A stretch of DNA of 40,443 nucleotides from a virus (IMGVR_UViG_3300025840_000076:1-40443), one strand, 5' to 3'; positions 7,027 through 15,616 are shown, counted from the first letter of the stretch. Numbers and translations: made by a program. Notes: generated by a model not told the origin, from the sequence alone.

Positions 7027-9120
7027 TCAGCCTTTCGCCTCTGACCATGACTGTGCGTGATGCGCTTCTACTTCCAAAGAAACGCCCATGATTACCTTAC
7101 CATTCCCCATTGCCTGCTCTAGTGCAGGTTCCCACTTAGGGATCTCTTCGATGGGGACGGATACCACTAATTCGTCGTGTACCTGTACGAGCATCCGGCA
7201 CTTCGGATAGTCAAGAGTCCGGTGAACCCGAACCATGGCTTCCTTACAGATTTCGGAGGCCGTACCCTGAATGATGGCGTTGATCGCCTGCCTCTCAGAG
7301 CGAGCCTTAGAAGCAAAGTCGTCAGAGTTCAGGTCGGGCACACGACGACGGCGACCCTTCATAGTCTCCACGTATCCGATACGCCGAGCCTTAGCGATAG
7401 TGCGGGTCTTCCATTCCGTCAGTTGGGCGTAGCCCGAGTTGTAGTTCTCGACGACCTGCTTCGCATCCTCCATGGAAAGTTTGCCCCCAGTAGCCTCAAC
7501 CAGCCGCTTAGGACCGCCCCCATACCCCATAAGGAAGTTGGGGACCTTGCCATAGATGTTGCGCTCTTCGCTGTCGATCTCTTCCGGGGGCTTGCCAAGG
7601 ATGACGCTGGCCGTACCGGCGTGTACGTCGATGTTCTCTGCGAAGATGTGGAGCAGTTTGGGGTCCTGCGAGTACATCGCCATGATCCGCATCTCGATCT
7701 GGCTGTAGTCAGCCACGATCAGGCTGTTGTTCTCCTCTGCCACGAACAGGCTCCGCACCCTGCCATCCCGGGGGATGTTCTGGAGGTTGGGGTCGCTCGC
7801 AGAAAGACGGGAGGTAACCGTGCGGTGGAGGTGGAACTGTGGGTGCAGTCGGCCCTTGTGGAGCAGGGGGAGCAAGCCGTCAACGTATGTTGACTTCATC
7901 TTCTTGAGTTCGGCGTACTCCATGAGCATGTCCACCACGGGGTGCTGTCCCTGTAGCGACTTCAGAGAGTCCTCGTCCACGCTGGGCTTGCCACTGCTGG
8001 TCGTCTTCTTCGGCTTCAGCCCCAGCCCTCCCTCACGCTTCTTGTCGAAGAGTAAGTGGGACTTGTGGACGTTGGAGTCTGGGTTGAATCCCACGGGGGC
8101 GTACTGAGAGATGTCGGCCACCTTGTTGTTCAGATCAAGGTCGAGCGACTTGCCCAGCCGGGTCAACTCCCGCTTGTTGACCTGAATACCGTTCATCTCC
8201 ATCTGTGCGAGCACTGATAGCACGTCGATATCAAGGTGAAGCACGTCCATAAGCGTCGGTACTGCGGCGATCTTCCGATACAGGCGGGTGTAAACCAGCC
8301 ACGCCCAGCGGGCGTCGTAGTGGACATACCGGCACGCCCTGCTGAACGGCTCGGTGGTGATGGTCTTACCGATCTTGCCGTCCCTGTGGTACGGGTCGAA
8401 CTTGAAGACCTTGTCGAGGATAGAGACCAACCGGTAACTCGGCAGGTTCTCATCGACGATGTGCATGAGCACCTGCGTGTCGATGTACCTACCCTTAGGC
8501 AGTTCTCCCCCGTAGTACTTCGCCACGGACTTACAGTCGAACTTGATGTTCTGGTTGACCTTGACGATGTCCTCGCTCATGAACAGCGGCTCCAGAGCAG
8601 AGAAGACAGTCTCCTGCGTCATCTGCTCGGGGGGATCGGTGAACGTAGCGGGGATGTAGTACTTAGCCCTCGCCATGCTCTCCTTACCGCTGGAGAGGAC
8701 CGCCCGATAACCGGGGGGCGGAATGGTCGAGCCGTCACCACGTTGCTCTGGGACCAGCACCTCGCCGTTGGGGTGGCCCATGGGGATAGCCCACGACTGA
8801 CCCTTGGTGGCGATGCCGATCCAGAAGACCTCGTTGCGGAGAGTGTCGAGGGCTACGTTGCCACGCCACTTGTCCTCAATGGCCTGTCGGGACCGCTGGA
8901 CGACAGTGGGGTGCGTGGACTTCAGGCTGTCTGACTTGGACTTCCACTCTGCTTCGACGAGGTCCATGACCTCTGCGTGGCGTTCGATGTTGCCACGGGT
9001 CTCTACGTCGAAGGAGAAGATGCCCTCTGCCTGTACGGCCCTGACAATCTCGGGAAGTTGTTCAGGAGAGAGAACGGCGGGGGCACTTGGCCCCCGCCGT
9101 CCCGTCACAGGGGATGACAT
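7027..9120 (-). CDS. polA: Family A DNA polymerase with 3'-5' exonuclease domain
   Basis: The 697-residue replicative polymerase is of the Pol I family. The N-terminal proofreading exonuclease shows ExoI FSFDVET, ExoII NQNIKFDCKSV and an ExoIII-like YVHYDARWAW. The polymerase domain has SRLSASDPNLQNIPR, motif A VADYSQIEMRI, the O-helix region YGKVPNFLMGYGGG and motif C VQVHDELVV. There is no 5'-nuclease domain. The residue equivalent to E. coli Phe762 is Phe. The exonuclease domain is long, with an insertion after ExoI (roughly residues 45-115). It acts with the SSB, primase and helicase genes upstream in the same transcript. Confidence 0.96.
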   Translation of the reverse strand: MSSPVTGRRGPSAPAVLSPEQLPEIVRAVQAEGIFSFDVETRGNIERHAEVMDLVEAEWKSKSDSLKSTHPTVVQRSRQAIEDKWRGNVALDTLRNEVFWIGIATKGQSWAIPMGHPNGEVLVPEQRGDGSTIPPPGYRAVLSSGKESMARAKYYIPATFTDPPEQMTQETVFSALEPLFMSEDIVKVNQNIKFDCKSVAKYYGGELPKGRYIDTQVLMHIVDENLPSYRLVSILDKVFKFDPYHRDGKIGKTITTEPFSRACRYVHYDARWAWLVYTRLYRKIAAVPTLMDVLHLDIDVLSVLAQMEMNGIQVNKRELTRLGKSLDLDLNNKVADISQYAPVGFNPDSNVHKSHLLFDKKREGGLGLKPKKTTSSGKPSVDEDSLKSLQGQHPVVDMLMEYAELKKMKSTYVDGLLPLLHKGRLHPQFHLHRTVTSRLSASDPNLQNIPRDGRVRSLFVAEENNSLIVADYSQIEMRIMAMYSQDPKLLHIFAENIDVHAGTASVILGKPPEEIDSEERNIYGKVPNFLMGYGGGPKRLVEATGGKLSMEDAKQVVENYNSGYAQLTEWKTRTIAKARRIGYVETMKGRRRRVPDLNSDDFASKARSERQAINAIIQGTASEICKEAMVRVHRTLDYPKCRMLVQVHDELVVSVPIEEIPKWEPALEQAMGNGKVIMGVSLEVEAHHAQSWSEAKG

Positions 9121-9129
9121 GGAGTGTGG

Positions 9130-9792
9130 TCACTCCATCTCTTCGGCGGCAATGCCGACGAGAGTCTCCCGGTTGGGGATGGGCACGATGCTGGCATCGT
9201 ACGCCTGCTTCTTGATCTGCTCCAGACCATCCTCGGTCAGGGGGGTGATGTTCCACTCCTCCTCCAGATCCCGGTCACGCACCATCTGGTGGTTGGTCTG
9301 CGAGGTCGGTCCCTTACCGGAGCGGCTGATCGCCCAGTAGTGCTTCGGGAGTGGTCCCTGACGGGGGTCCTGATGGAAGTTCTTGAGGCTGTCGATGACC
9401 CGAGGGCCAACCTCATAGGACTTGATCGTGGTGTCGCCGTCCTCGCTCAGCAGAGCGACGTTGAAGGCGAAGCGGGCAGACGGCCTGTGACCTGCGTCAC
9501 ACAGCGGGCAACCCTTGGGGTGCATGTCAGCGATGCACGTGAAGGACTTCTGGCCCTGCCGCTCGATCCAGTGCTGGCGGTACGAGGTGTACGGCTCGTC
9601 CTCCAAGAACTTGATGATGACAGGCTTGTCGTCAATCTTCAGGCGCTGGGCGTAGGGGGAGTCAGCCTGCTTGGTCTGCTCCACGTTGCCCCATCCCCGC
9701 TTGATGACCCTACGGGCCTCGGTGCGGTCGATGTCGGGGGCGGTAGCAATGCTCCCACCCGTGTCTTCGGTATCGTCGTCAAAACGTCCCAT
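9130..9792 (-). CDS. Single-stranded DNA binding protein (T4 gp32-like)
   Basis: The 220-residue protein has the layout of phage gp32-type SSBs. An acidic N-terminus precedes RRVIKRGWGNVEQTK. The core includes PVIIKFLEDEPYTSYRQHWI and a zinc-binding-like GCPLCDAGHRPSARFAFNVA segment. YEVGPRVIDSLKNFH follows, as in OB-fold SSBs of this class. A Glu/Met-rich acidic end (AAEEME) fits the usual partner-binding tail. It would protect template strands and work with the polymerase directly downstream (9 bases away). Zinc ligands beyond the CxxC and nearby His are not certain. Confidence 0.8.
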   Translation of the reverse strand: MGRFDDDTEDTGGSIATAPDIDRTEARRVIKRGWGNVEQTKQADSPYAQRLKIDDKPVIIKFLEDEPYTSYRQHWIERQGQKSFTCIADMHPKGCPLCDAGHRPSARFAFNVALLSEDGDTTIKSYEVGPRVIDSLKNFHQDPRQGPLPKHYWAISRSGKGPTSQTNHQMVRDRDLEEEWNITPLTEDGLEQIKKQAYDASIVPIPNRETLVGIAAEEME

Positions 9793-9807
9793 GGCTCTAA
9801 CTCTTTC

Positions 9808-10272
9808 TCATGTCGTTGGGTAATTGTCGGCAATGTGCTTTCGGAAACCCTTCCAGTCAGGACTGTCGGGGTCGTCGATAGCATATGCCATCGCCGCCTC
9901 TACGAGAAACACGATCTGTGCCTCGCTGTAGAGACGCCGTCCCTTCACCGCCTTACCCGGAATCTGTTCCGACTTCGGCGCTGGGGTGCGGAATGATGCT
10001 GGAGGAATCCAGCCTTTCGCTTCCCACGAGCGAATGGTGACAGGCTTGCGGTTCAGTGCGGATGCCAAGGCACCCACCGTGTAGAACCGGCGAGCCATAC
10101 CGTTCACCAGATACTCATAGGAACGGAGGGAGTTTAGCCACTCATGTGTGGCGCTGTCAACGCCCCCTCCACGATTTCTTGGTGCGACGTTACCGGGGTA
10201 ATCGGGGCCGTCGTCGTCCTGCTCACGCTTGCTGGTGAGTGCGTTGAAGTAATCCAAAGGGTCTGTGCTCAT
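9808..10272 (-). CDS. MerR-like helix-turn-helix DNA-binding protein
   Basis: The protein of about 154 residues has a central winged-helix region of MerR type: RRFYTVGALASALNRKPVTI, then RSWEAKGWIPPASFR and GRRLYSEAQIVFLVEAAMAY. The tail (PDWKGFRKHIADNYPTT) is common in phage helix-turn-helix proteins. The ATG at 10270-10272 overlaps the upstream stop as ATGA and has AAGG upstream; the longer frame to 10311 is not needed. It could be a transcriptional regulator of phage or host genes, or an excisionase-like factor, but there is no integrase in view. It is the only clear DNA-binding regulator in the window. Confidence 0.75.
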   Translation of the reverse strand: MSTDPLDYFNALTSKREQDDDGPDYPGNVAPRNRGGGVDSATHEWLNSLRSYEYLVNGMARRFYTVGALASALNRKPVTIRSWEAKGWIPPASFRTPAPKSEQIPGKAVKGRRLYSEAQIVFLVEAAMAYAIDDPDSPDWKGFRKHIADNYPTT

Positions 10273-10469
10273 CCAGCAACCTTCGTACTCTGATGCCAAC
10301 TCTGATACCAATCCGAGTACTCACTCAGACCAGCCATGACACCACGAATCCATTCAGCGGCGAGCACGATCTCGTCGGGGTCGCTGATGTCCCACTGTGC
10401 CCAGATGCCACAGTTCTTGGACTTGAGCCAAGAGATAATGATGTTGAGGTCATCCTCATAGACAGCCAT
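10269..10469 (-). CDS. Small hypothetical protein (66 aa)
   Basis: The 66-residue protein is rich in Trp and Ile (NIIISWLKSKNCGIWAQWD, then YSDWYQSWHQS). AAGGAG lies eight bases before the ATG. No family is recognised. It is soluble-looking despite the many aromatic residues, and is coupled by ATGA to the MerR-like gene. It may be a small protein partner of that regulator, but nothing in the sequence proves it. Confidence 0.65.
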   Translation of the reverse strand: MAVYEDDLNIIISWLKSKNCGIWAQWDISDPDEIVLAAEWIRGVMAGLSEYSDWYQSWHQSTKVAG

Positions 10470-10490
10470 TTGTGCTACTCCTTGTGTTGT

Positions 10491-10643
10491 TCAGAGACTA
10501 TTGAAGTAATTATCCCGCTGTTTGCACGCGCTTTTGTAGGTAAGACCGTAGAAGTAGTAGATCACTTTACCTTTTACTACCATGATCTCCCACTTGAATG
10601 GGCGAATCTTTCGGACTACTTGGTCTTCTTTTGGTTGAGCCAT
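10491..10643 (-). CDS. Very small hypothetical protein (50 aa)
   Basis: An ATG at 10641-10643 opens a 50-codon frame ending in TGA at 10491-10493. The product starts MAQPKEDQVVRKIRPFKWEI and continues MVVKGKVIYYFYGLTYKSAC. It is basic with alternating hydrophobic/aromatic residues that suggest a small beta-sheet. It overlaps the upstream 48-residue ORF in another frame by 28 bases, and GGGACTGAAAGA precedes the start. An internal ATG with GGGAG could give a 30-residue form. No family is recognised. Confidence 0.5.
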   Translation of the reverse strand: MAQPKEDQVVRKIRPFKWEIMVVKGKVIYYFYGLTYKSACKQRDNYFNSL

Positions 10644-10762
10644 TCTTTCAGTCCCTTGACGGAGATGGTTTCAATCCCGGCCTGCTCGTGTACGTCAACG
10701 AGATGTCCGAGAACTGTGTAGACCTGCTGGGGGCTGGCATCTTTGGGGATAGCAATTGCCAT
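10616..10762 (-). CDS. Very small hypothetical protein (48 aa)
   Basis: A 48-codon ORF from ATG 10760-10762 to TAG 10616-10618 follows a GGAAGGA-type site. The product is MAIAIPKDASPQQVYTVLGH followed by LVDVHEQAGIETISVKGLKE and WLNQKKTK, a compact alpha/beta sequence with sensible composition. It lies in the longest stretch lacking annotated genes (10470-10815) and accounts for most of it. No family is recognised. Confidence 0.55.
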   Translation of the reverse strand: MAIAIPKDASPQQVYTVLGHLVDVHEQAGIETISVKGLKEWLNQKKTK

Positions 10763-10815
10763 GACTTGTGTCCTTCCGTCTTAGGGGGGTGTGGAGAGAC
10801 GAACTTAGCACACCC

Positions 10816-11235
10816 TCAGTAGTCGTAAGTTGCTTCCTCGACCGGTTTCATGAAGGCGTAAGAAACTGGTGCCTCTTTGTAAAGGTTCTGGACCTCATCC
10901 TCGATGCCAGCCTCGTCCCGGTGGTCGTAGACGTAGGCCATGAGGGCATCCTCGTTCAGGACCCTGATCTCGTCGCTGACCTTCTCCCAGATTCCTCGCT
11001 CCTTAGCCCACTCCTCAGCGGCCTCGATGTTGAGGGACTTGTTGCCCTGTCGCCTCTGCTTCTGGAGCATGAAGGGGCCGATCTGGAGCCACTTGTGGCC
11101 CTTGTCGTCCTCCTCGCCCTCGGCATCCACGGCCTCAGATAGTTGCTTCTTGTACTCAGCCACGATCTTGTTGAGGGCCTCCACGTGGCGCAGGTGGCTC
11201 ATGTACTCCTCGGTAATGCGCTCTAGTTCGCTCAT
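10816..11235 (-). CDS. Hypothetical protein with N-terminal coiled coil (139 aa)
   Basis: The protein begins with a long amphipathic helix (MSELERITEEYMSHLRHVEA, then LNKIVAEYKKQLSEAVDAEG), followed by a beta-like WLQIGPFMLQKQRRQGNKSL region and a helix with KERGIWEKVSDEIRVLNEDA. The acidic end contains PVEEATYDY. The ATG overlaps the SNF2-like helicase stop as ATGA, so the two are translationally coupled. No family is recognised; it could be a partner of the helicase. Confidence 0.75.
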   Translation of the reverse strand: MSELERITEEYMSHLRHVEALNKIVAEYKKQLSEAVDAEGEEDDKGHKWLQIGPFMLQKQRRQGNKSLNIEAAEEWAKERGIWEKVSDEIRVLNEDALMAYVYDHRDEAGIEDEVQNLYKEAPVSYAFMKPVEEATYDY

Positions 11236-12770
11236 AGGGAGGAGTCTCGCAGAAAACCACTGAGCGTGTCAAGAGTCAATTCCATACTTCCTTCTTTGTT
11301 GAGGTGCTTGCCGTCGATGAACGCCTCGTTGACCGAGCGCTTCATCTGGAGCATGTCGTACTGACGCTCTTCGATGCTCCCCTGCATGACGAAGGTGGCG
11401 ATAGTTACGTGGGGGAACTCAGACGACAGGCGGATGATGCGGGCCTCCCGCTGTTCCAACTTACCGCTAGACCACGGCAGGTCGTAGGAGATGAGGTAGT
11501 TCGCCATAGGTAGGTCCACGCCGTAGCCACCAGCATCCGACGACAGGAACAGTCGACACTTGGGATCGTCAGCAAACCGCTGCTTCGATGCGTCCCGCTC
11601 CTCGGCAGACATGCCTCCCATAAACAGAACGCTGTCCGTTATGGAGGTCATAGCGTGCTGTATCAGGCGCAGGTTTTCTTTGAAGAACGAAAACAACACG
11701 ACCTTGTTGTTGTTGTCCTGATCGAGTACCTCGGTGATGTACTCCACGACCGCATCCAACTTGGGGGTCTTTGTTACGCCTTCCAGCCATCCCCGATGAA
11801 CGATGTCGTATGCGTACTCACTGCCCTTCGGCGTATTGGGGTCCTTGAAATCGGTGGCGGACTTGCGTACCAGAAGATGGTTGTCGCAAAGCATCCGAAG
11901 CACGGTAAGGCGAGACATAATCTGCCCCTGTGTCTCATCCCCGTCTCCTCCGTTGTAGTGCGCCCATAGGTTGAAGCCCCCCTTACCCTTACCCATAGCC
12001 TCCGATATCTTCGCTAATAGGTCATTGGCGATGCGTCTGTAAGCCGCCGCGCCGCCGGCGTCGAAGGTGACCGGGACAGTCTGGTGGATGATATCCGGCA
12101 ACTGATCCTTGATATCGTCCCGGGTCTTGCGGACCATGCACTCCTGCATCGTCTTGTGCATCTTGTCGAGGTTGCGATATCGGGTGGGTTTGCCCCAGTT
12201 ATCACGCACGATAAATGTCCGGTCAAACATCTTGAAGTCCCCGAGCACGTCTTTGTCCACGAACTCCATGATGCTGAAGAGTTCCTCGGGGCGGTTCTCG
12301 ATGGGCTGACCTGTCAGGGCATAGCGATATGGCACCGTCTTCCCGACCTTCTTGAGCAGGCGGGAGCGCTTGGCTGACCGGTTCTTGATCATCGTGCTCT
12401 CGTCGATAACCACGGCTTGGATGGTGCCTATGCGGTCCACGTCGTTAGCCAACGTCTCAGCATTGACAATGACGTACCTGCTGTTGATGGACATACGCCA
12501 CTGAACGTCACGCTTGTTCTTGGGGCCGTCGATCACGGTGGCTTTAGCGTCAGTGAACTTGCTGATCTCTCTTAGCCACTGGAACTTGAGGGAGGCGGGG
12601 ACAACAACAAGACAGCGGTCCACCTCGCCCTCGCTATGGAGTTGCTCGATGGCCCCCAGCGTGGTGGGAGTCTTGCCAGCACCCATGACCATACCCAGCA
12701 ACATCTGGCCCCTGTCGACCATGCGCTCTACGGCTTCCTGCTGGTACGGCCACAGGGTGCCCCTAAACAT
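11232..12770 (-). CDS. SNF2-family DEAD/DEAH-type helicase/translocase
   Basis: The 512-residue superfamily 2 ATPase is of the Swi2/Snf2 type. Motif I is MGAGKTPTTLGAIEQL (GxGKT), motif II is VVIDESTMIKN (DEST) and motif III ALTGQPIENRPEELFSI. The second RecA lobe shows KVVLFSFFKENLRLI, FLSSDAGGYGVDLPMANYLI (motif V) and SGKLEQREARIIRLS (motif VI). It would use ATP to translocate on double-stranded DNA, for example to remodel forks or remove proteins. The start overlaps the end of the primase gene, placing it within the replication set. It lacks accessory domains beyond the core. Confidence 0.9.
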   Translation of the reverse strand: MFRGTLWPYQQEAVERMVDRGQMLLGMVMGAGKTPTTLGAIEQLHSEGEVDRCLVVVPASLKFQWLREISKFTDAKATVIDGPKNKRDVQWRMSINSRYVIVNAETLANDVDRIGTIQAVVIDESTMIKNRSAKRSRLLKKVGKTVPYRYALTGQPIENRPEELFSIMEFVDKDVLGDFKMFDRTFIVRDNWGKPTRYRNLDKMHKTMQECMVRKTRDDIKDQLPDIIHQTVPVTFDAGGAAAYRRIANDLLAKISEAMGKGKGGFNLWAHYNGGDGDETQGQIMSRLTVLRMLCDNHLLVRKSATDFKDPNTPKGSEYAYDIVHRGWLEGVTKTPKLDAVVEYITEVLDQDNNNKVVLFSFFKENLRLIQHAMTSITDSVLFMGGMSAEERDASKQRFADDPKCRLFLSSDAGGYGVDLPMANYLISYDLPWSSGKLEQREARIIRLSSEFPHVTIATFVMQGSIEERQYDMLQMKRSVNEAFIDGKHLNKEGSMELTLDTLSGFLRDSSL

Positions 12771-13671
12771 ATACGGCGGTTACCTGTCGTATGCCGTGGA
12801 GGATCGTGTGGTCCGACATGGCCCCAAGGTCCTTGTCGTCGGTCTCGTACTTCCAGTACTTAGTCCCGTTACGGAGAGAGGGGAGACGGTCACGGAGACG
12901 CTTAGTCTCCATGCGGCCAGTGGGGTCGTTGTCGAGCGCAATGATCAAACCGTCAAAGCGGTCAGTCAGCAGCCGGATCTGCTGCTCCGAAACATTGGCC
13001 CCGAAAGAGGCGACAGCGGAGATATCAGGCTTCCCATACACGCTATGGAAACGCACCACGTCCAGAGGCGACTCCAGAAGCAACGCGGTCTCCGCGTGGG
13101 CACGCTCGATACCGAACAGAGTGTCGCCCTTATGCACGCCCTCCGGGTGGTTACGGACCCAACCGGTCTTCTTCAACTGCCATCCCCACAACTCTCCGAC
13201 GGGGGACACGATGGGGATAACCACACTCTTGTTAGTGGTATCCCATCGGATACCGTAACGGGCAGTCACTTCCTCATCGAGCCTGCGGAGTTCACGCATA
13301 CGGATCGGCAGGGGGCGGAACTTGCTGTACTGGCCCCAGTCGATGGGGGTGTAAGTCTGCCTGACCTCCTGCTCGCTCTCCGTCAGTCGCTGAAGACCGG
13401 AGGTGATGAGGTGCGACTGGATGCTCCACAGAGCGGACGGGTCGTTAGTCAGTTCGCTGATGAGCATGGACAGGTTGCCCCGGCCACCACAGGAGAAGCA
13501 GAACCACAGACCAGTATCGCAGTTGAGATACCACGAGTAGCGAGTGCTCTCTCGCCCCTTGATCCGGTGGTGTACGGGACACCGCCCGTTGATCTCGTCG
13601 CTCTGAATCTTGTTGATCTCAACACCGAGGCCCGAAAGAACCTCAACGAGGTCACTGCTCCTGTTGCTCAC
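12763..13671 (-). CDS. DnaG-like DNA primase (CHC2 zinc finger and Toprim)
   Basis: The protein of about 302 residues has an N-terminal zinc-binding domain (GRCPVHHRI, then WFCFSCGGRGNL, the Cys-His-Cys-Cys set) and a C-terminal Toprim domain. ALLLESPLDVVRF carries the conserved Glu, and LIIALDNDPTGRMETKRLRD carries the DxD-type motif. It would make RNA primers for the polymerase. A GTG at 13669-13671 preceded by GGAGAAAGCAC is a better start than the ATG six codons earlier. It has no helicase domain; that function is supplied by the DnaB-like gene upstream. Confidence 0.88.
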   Translation of the reverse strand: MSNRSSDLVEVLSGLGVEINKIQSDEINGRCPVHHRIKGRESTRYSWYLNCDTGLWFCFSCGGRGNLSMLISELTNDPSALWSIQSHLITSGLQRLTESEQEVRQTYTPIDWGQYSKFRPLPIRMRELRRLDEEVTARYGIRWDTTNKSVVIPIVSPVGELWGWQLKKTGWVRNHPEGVHKGDTLFGIERAHAETALLLESPLDVVRFHSVYGKPDISAVASFGANVSEQQIRLLTDRFDGLIIALDNDPTGRMETKRLRDRLPSLRNGTKYWKYETDDKDLGAMSDHTILHGIRQVTAVYV

Positions 13672-13912
13672 GTGCTTTCTCCAACACACTGCTAGTGATG
13701 AACTCAGTCAGAGCCGCTCGCCTTACGAGTTCAGCGTTACTGCCCTCAATGACTGCGATCTCGTTATCGTCCTCGTCTACCACAAAGATGCGATCATCCG
13801 TTGCCTCTGCCAGTTCCTCTCTCAACTTGCGGATGTACTGAGCGGCCTCCCTGAGCAGGTGAATCTCGGGGGTGCTGATGGCGCACCACTCCAGCCGATC
13901 CACGATGTCCAT
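13652..13912 (-). CDS. Hypothetical protein between helicase and primase (86 aa)
   Basis: From the ATG at 13910-13912, one base after the helicase stop, the product reads MDIVDRLEWCAISTPEIHLL, then a helix REAAQYIRKLREELAEATDD and a beta-like RIFVVDEDDNEIAVIEGSN. An earlier in-frame start at 13960 lies inside the helicase gene and adds only a basic shadow stretch. The first half (DIVDRLEW ... EAAQYIRKLREE) resembles a short motif seen in many small phage proteins of unknown function. No activity can be assigned. Confidence 0.75.
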   Translation of the reverse strand: MDIVDRLEWCAISTPEIHLLREAAQYIRKLREELAEATDDRIFVVDEDDNEIAVIEGSNAELVRRAALTEFITSSVLEKAREQQEQ

Positions 13913-13913
13913 G

Positions 13914-15164
13914 TCAGTCGAATGATGGGTCGATTTCGTCAACTTCGTACACCTCCTCAAACTCCATGGTCTGCCAGTCCCACTTGACGTGGACTTCTGC
14001 GTGGCCCGCTGTACGAGCCTCTACCACCCGGATAATGGCTTGGTCGTCGAGGTCTGGGTTGCGCTCAACACCCAGTACCAAGTCAGAGTCCTGCACAAAA
14101 GATGATGTGTAGCCAATTGAGTCCGCCGTGATCGCTCGGGTGCGTTTGTTGTTGAGTTTCCAAGATAGCACCTGCGACGTTCCGACGATAGGAATATCAA
14201 ACCGCTGAGCGAGTCGCTTCGTACCCCGGGTGATGTTGGTCAGAGCCTGCGGACTGCCCTTTGGCTCCCCGTGCTCGTCGTCCATGAGGTACATGCCGTC
14301 GATGTACACAGCGTCGGGCTGGTACTCCTGAATCTTGGCGGCAATGGCGCTGACCGTGGTCAGGCTACTGCTGTCCTCAGACATGATGAACGGTTGCATG
14401 TTCTTGCTGAGAACCATGGACTTGCGGATGCGCTCCATCTCAGCCTCAGACAACTGGCCGCTGAGGATGCGGTCATAGGGGACCTTGGCGTTGAGTGCGT
14501 CGTAACGTGACTCCTGCTCGGCTACGGACATCTCAAAGGAGATGAACATGGGGCGCAGGCCGTGTCGGTGGCAGGCGTTAGCCATGATCAACTCAAACAG
14601 CGACTTGCCTCGCTTCGGCTCGCCCACCATGACGACGAACTGCTGGGGGCGAAGTCCGTGGGTAATGCGGTCCAGCCCAGAGAAGCCAGTAGGGATACCA
14701 CGCAGTGCGTTAGGGGTATCACGCATTTCCTTGTAGCGCTCAAAGCGGGCTTCCCAGTTCTCGATGATGTTGAAGTCTCGGAGCCGTGCCGTATCAGCGC
14801 TGGCTGACTGGAGACCCTTGGACAGGATCGCCATGGCCTCGGACACGTCGTCCTTGTCGAGTGGCCCCATAGCATCCGACACCGCCGCAATGACGGTGCG
14901 AGAGCGGTACGCATTGAGCAGTTCGTCGAAGAGGCCGCTGAACGTCTCAGCACCCGTGTCCTCGATGTCAATGTCACCGTAGGCGACGTGGAAGGCTCGC
15001 TCGGAGGGGACGGCCCCGTGCTGGTTGTTGTAATCCAGCACCCACTGGTACACCTTCTCCCACTCGTTGGCGAAGTAGACCGGCTTGATGCCGGAGCGAA
15101 CAGCCTCGTGTAGCGACTGCTCCTCAATGATCTTGCTGATTACGAGGTGCTCAATAGATGCCAT
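13914..15164 (-). CDS. DnaB-like replicative helicase
   Basis: The 416-residue RecF/DnaB-type hexameric helicase has GIPTGFSGLDRITHGLRPQQ leading into the Walker A-like VGEPKRGKSLFELIMANAC, then PMFISFEMS (the following strand with catalytic Glu) and PDAVYIDGMYLMDD (Walker B). GTSQVLSWKLNNKRTRAITA matches motif H3, and QDSDLVLGVERNPD the late core region. The N-terminal domain is helical (EHLVISKIIEEQSLHEAV). It unwinds the fork ahead of the polymerase and is presumably loaded by the DnaC-like ATPase at 15606-16172. Its start overlaps the upstream stop as TGATG. Confidence 0.92.
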   Translation of the reverse strand: MASIEHLVISKIIEEQSLHEAVRSGIKPVYFANEWEKVYQWVLDYNNQHGAVPSERAFHVAYGDIDIEDTGAETFSGLFDELLNAYRSRTVIAAVSDAMGPLDKDDVSEAMAILSKGLQSASADTARLRDFNIIENWEARFERYKEMRDTPNALRGIPTGFSGLDRITHGLRPQQFVVMVGEPKRGKSLFELIMANACHRHGLRPMFISFEMSVAEQESRYDALNAKVPYDRILSGQLSEAEMERIRKSMVLSKNMQPFIMSEDSSSLTTVSAIAAKIQEYQPDAVYIDGMYLMDDEHGEPKGSPQALTNITRGTKRLAQRFDIPIVGTSQVLSWKLNNKRTRAITADSIGYTSSFVQDSDLVLGVERNPDLDDQAIIRVVEARTAGHAEVHVKWDWQTMEFEEVYEVDEIDPSFD

Positions 15165-15616
15165 CAGATACCAAATGTCCCATCGGGTCTGGTGACCGTA
15201 GCACGCATACCCAGCATGGCGGCGTCATCCTCGTACGGCGTGAACAAAGTGTGTACGTCACGGTTGTACTTAAAGTCGTCCCGCAGATCGTTGAGGTCGT
15301 TGTAGGCGTAGACCGTGACGGAGATGCCCTTGCGTGCCAGCCAGTGAGTGGCGGCATCTGCGAGTTCATCCTCCATGTAGGTGTACACCTCGACTCCGAG
15401 GTTGAGGTGGTTCACCATGTGGTGGAGAGACTTGAGTGGCATCTCGTTGATCTTCCACTTCCGCACCTCTGCCCTGACCCACTCTTCTTCTGTTACCTCT
15501 TTCTCACGCTGGAAGAACCGGCGCTTCACAGGCTCCTCCATGCGAGTGATAATGAGGTCCTCAAACCAGCAAGCGATGTGCTTGTGTGTGGTGGGGGCGA
15601 TGTCGTTACCTTCCAC
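15164..15616 (-). CDS. Hypothetical protein, possible HAD-like fold (150 aa)
   Basis: The protein lies between the helicase loader and helicase and overlaps both. Its second half, LGVEVYTYMEDELADAATHW, LARKGISVTVYAYNDLNDLR and a final LFTPYEDDAAMLGMRATV, recalls the middle and late parts of HAD-type hydrolase domains (Lys followed by an acidic loop). No N-terminal DxD catalytic motif is visible. It could therefore be a degenerate, non-catalytic HAD-like protein, or simply unrelated. The conserved placement in the loader-helicase block suggests a replication-related role. Confidence 0.7.
   Translation of the reverse strand: MEGNDIAPTTHKHIACWFEDLIITRMEEPVKRRFFQREKEVTEEEWVRAEVRKWKINEMPLKSLHHMVNHLNLGVEVYTYMEDELADAATHWLARKGISVTVYAYNDLNDLRDDFKYNRDVHTLFTPYEDDAAMLGMRATVTRPDGTFGI

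Noticed and set aside
11253-11285. TTGACA near the end of the SNF2-like gene
   Set aside because: No -10-like hexamer follows at suitable spacing, and it lies in coding sequence.
12514-13695. A 393-codon plus-strand open frame
   Set aside because: It is antisense to the primase and SNF2-like genes and shows no domain or ribosome binding site.
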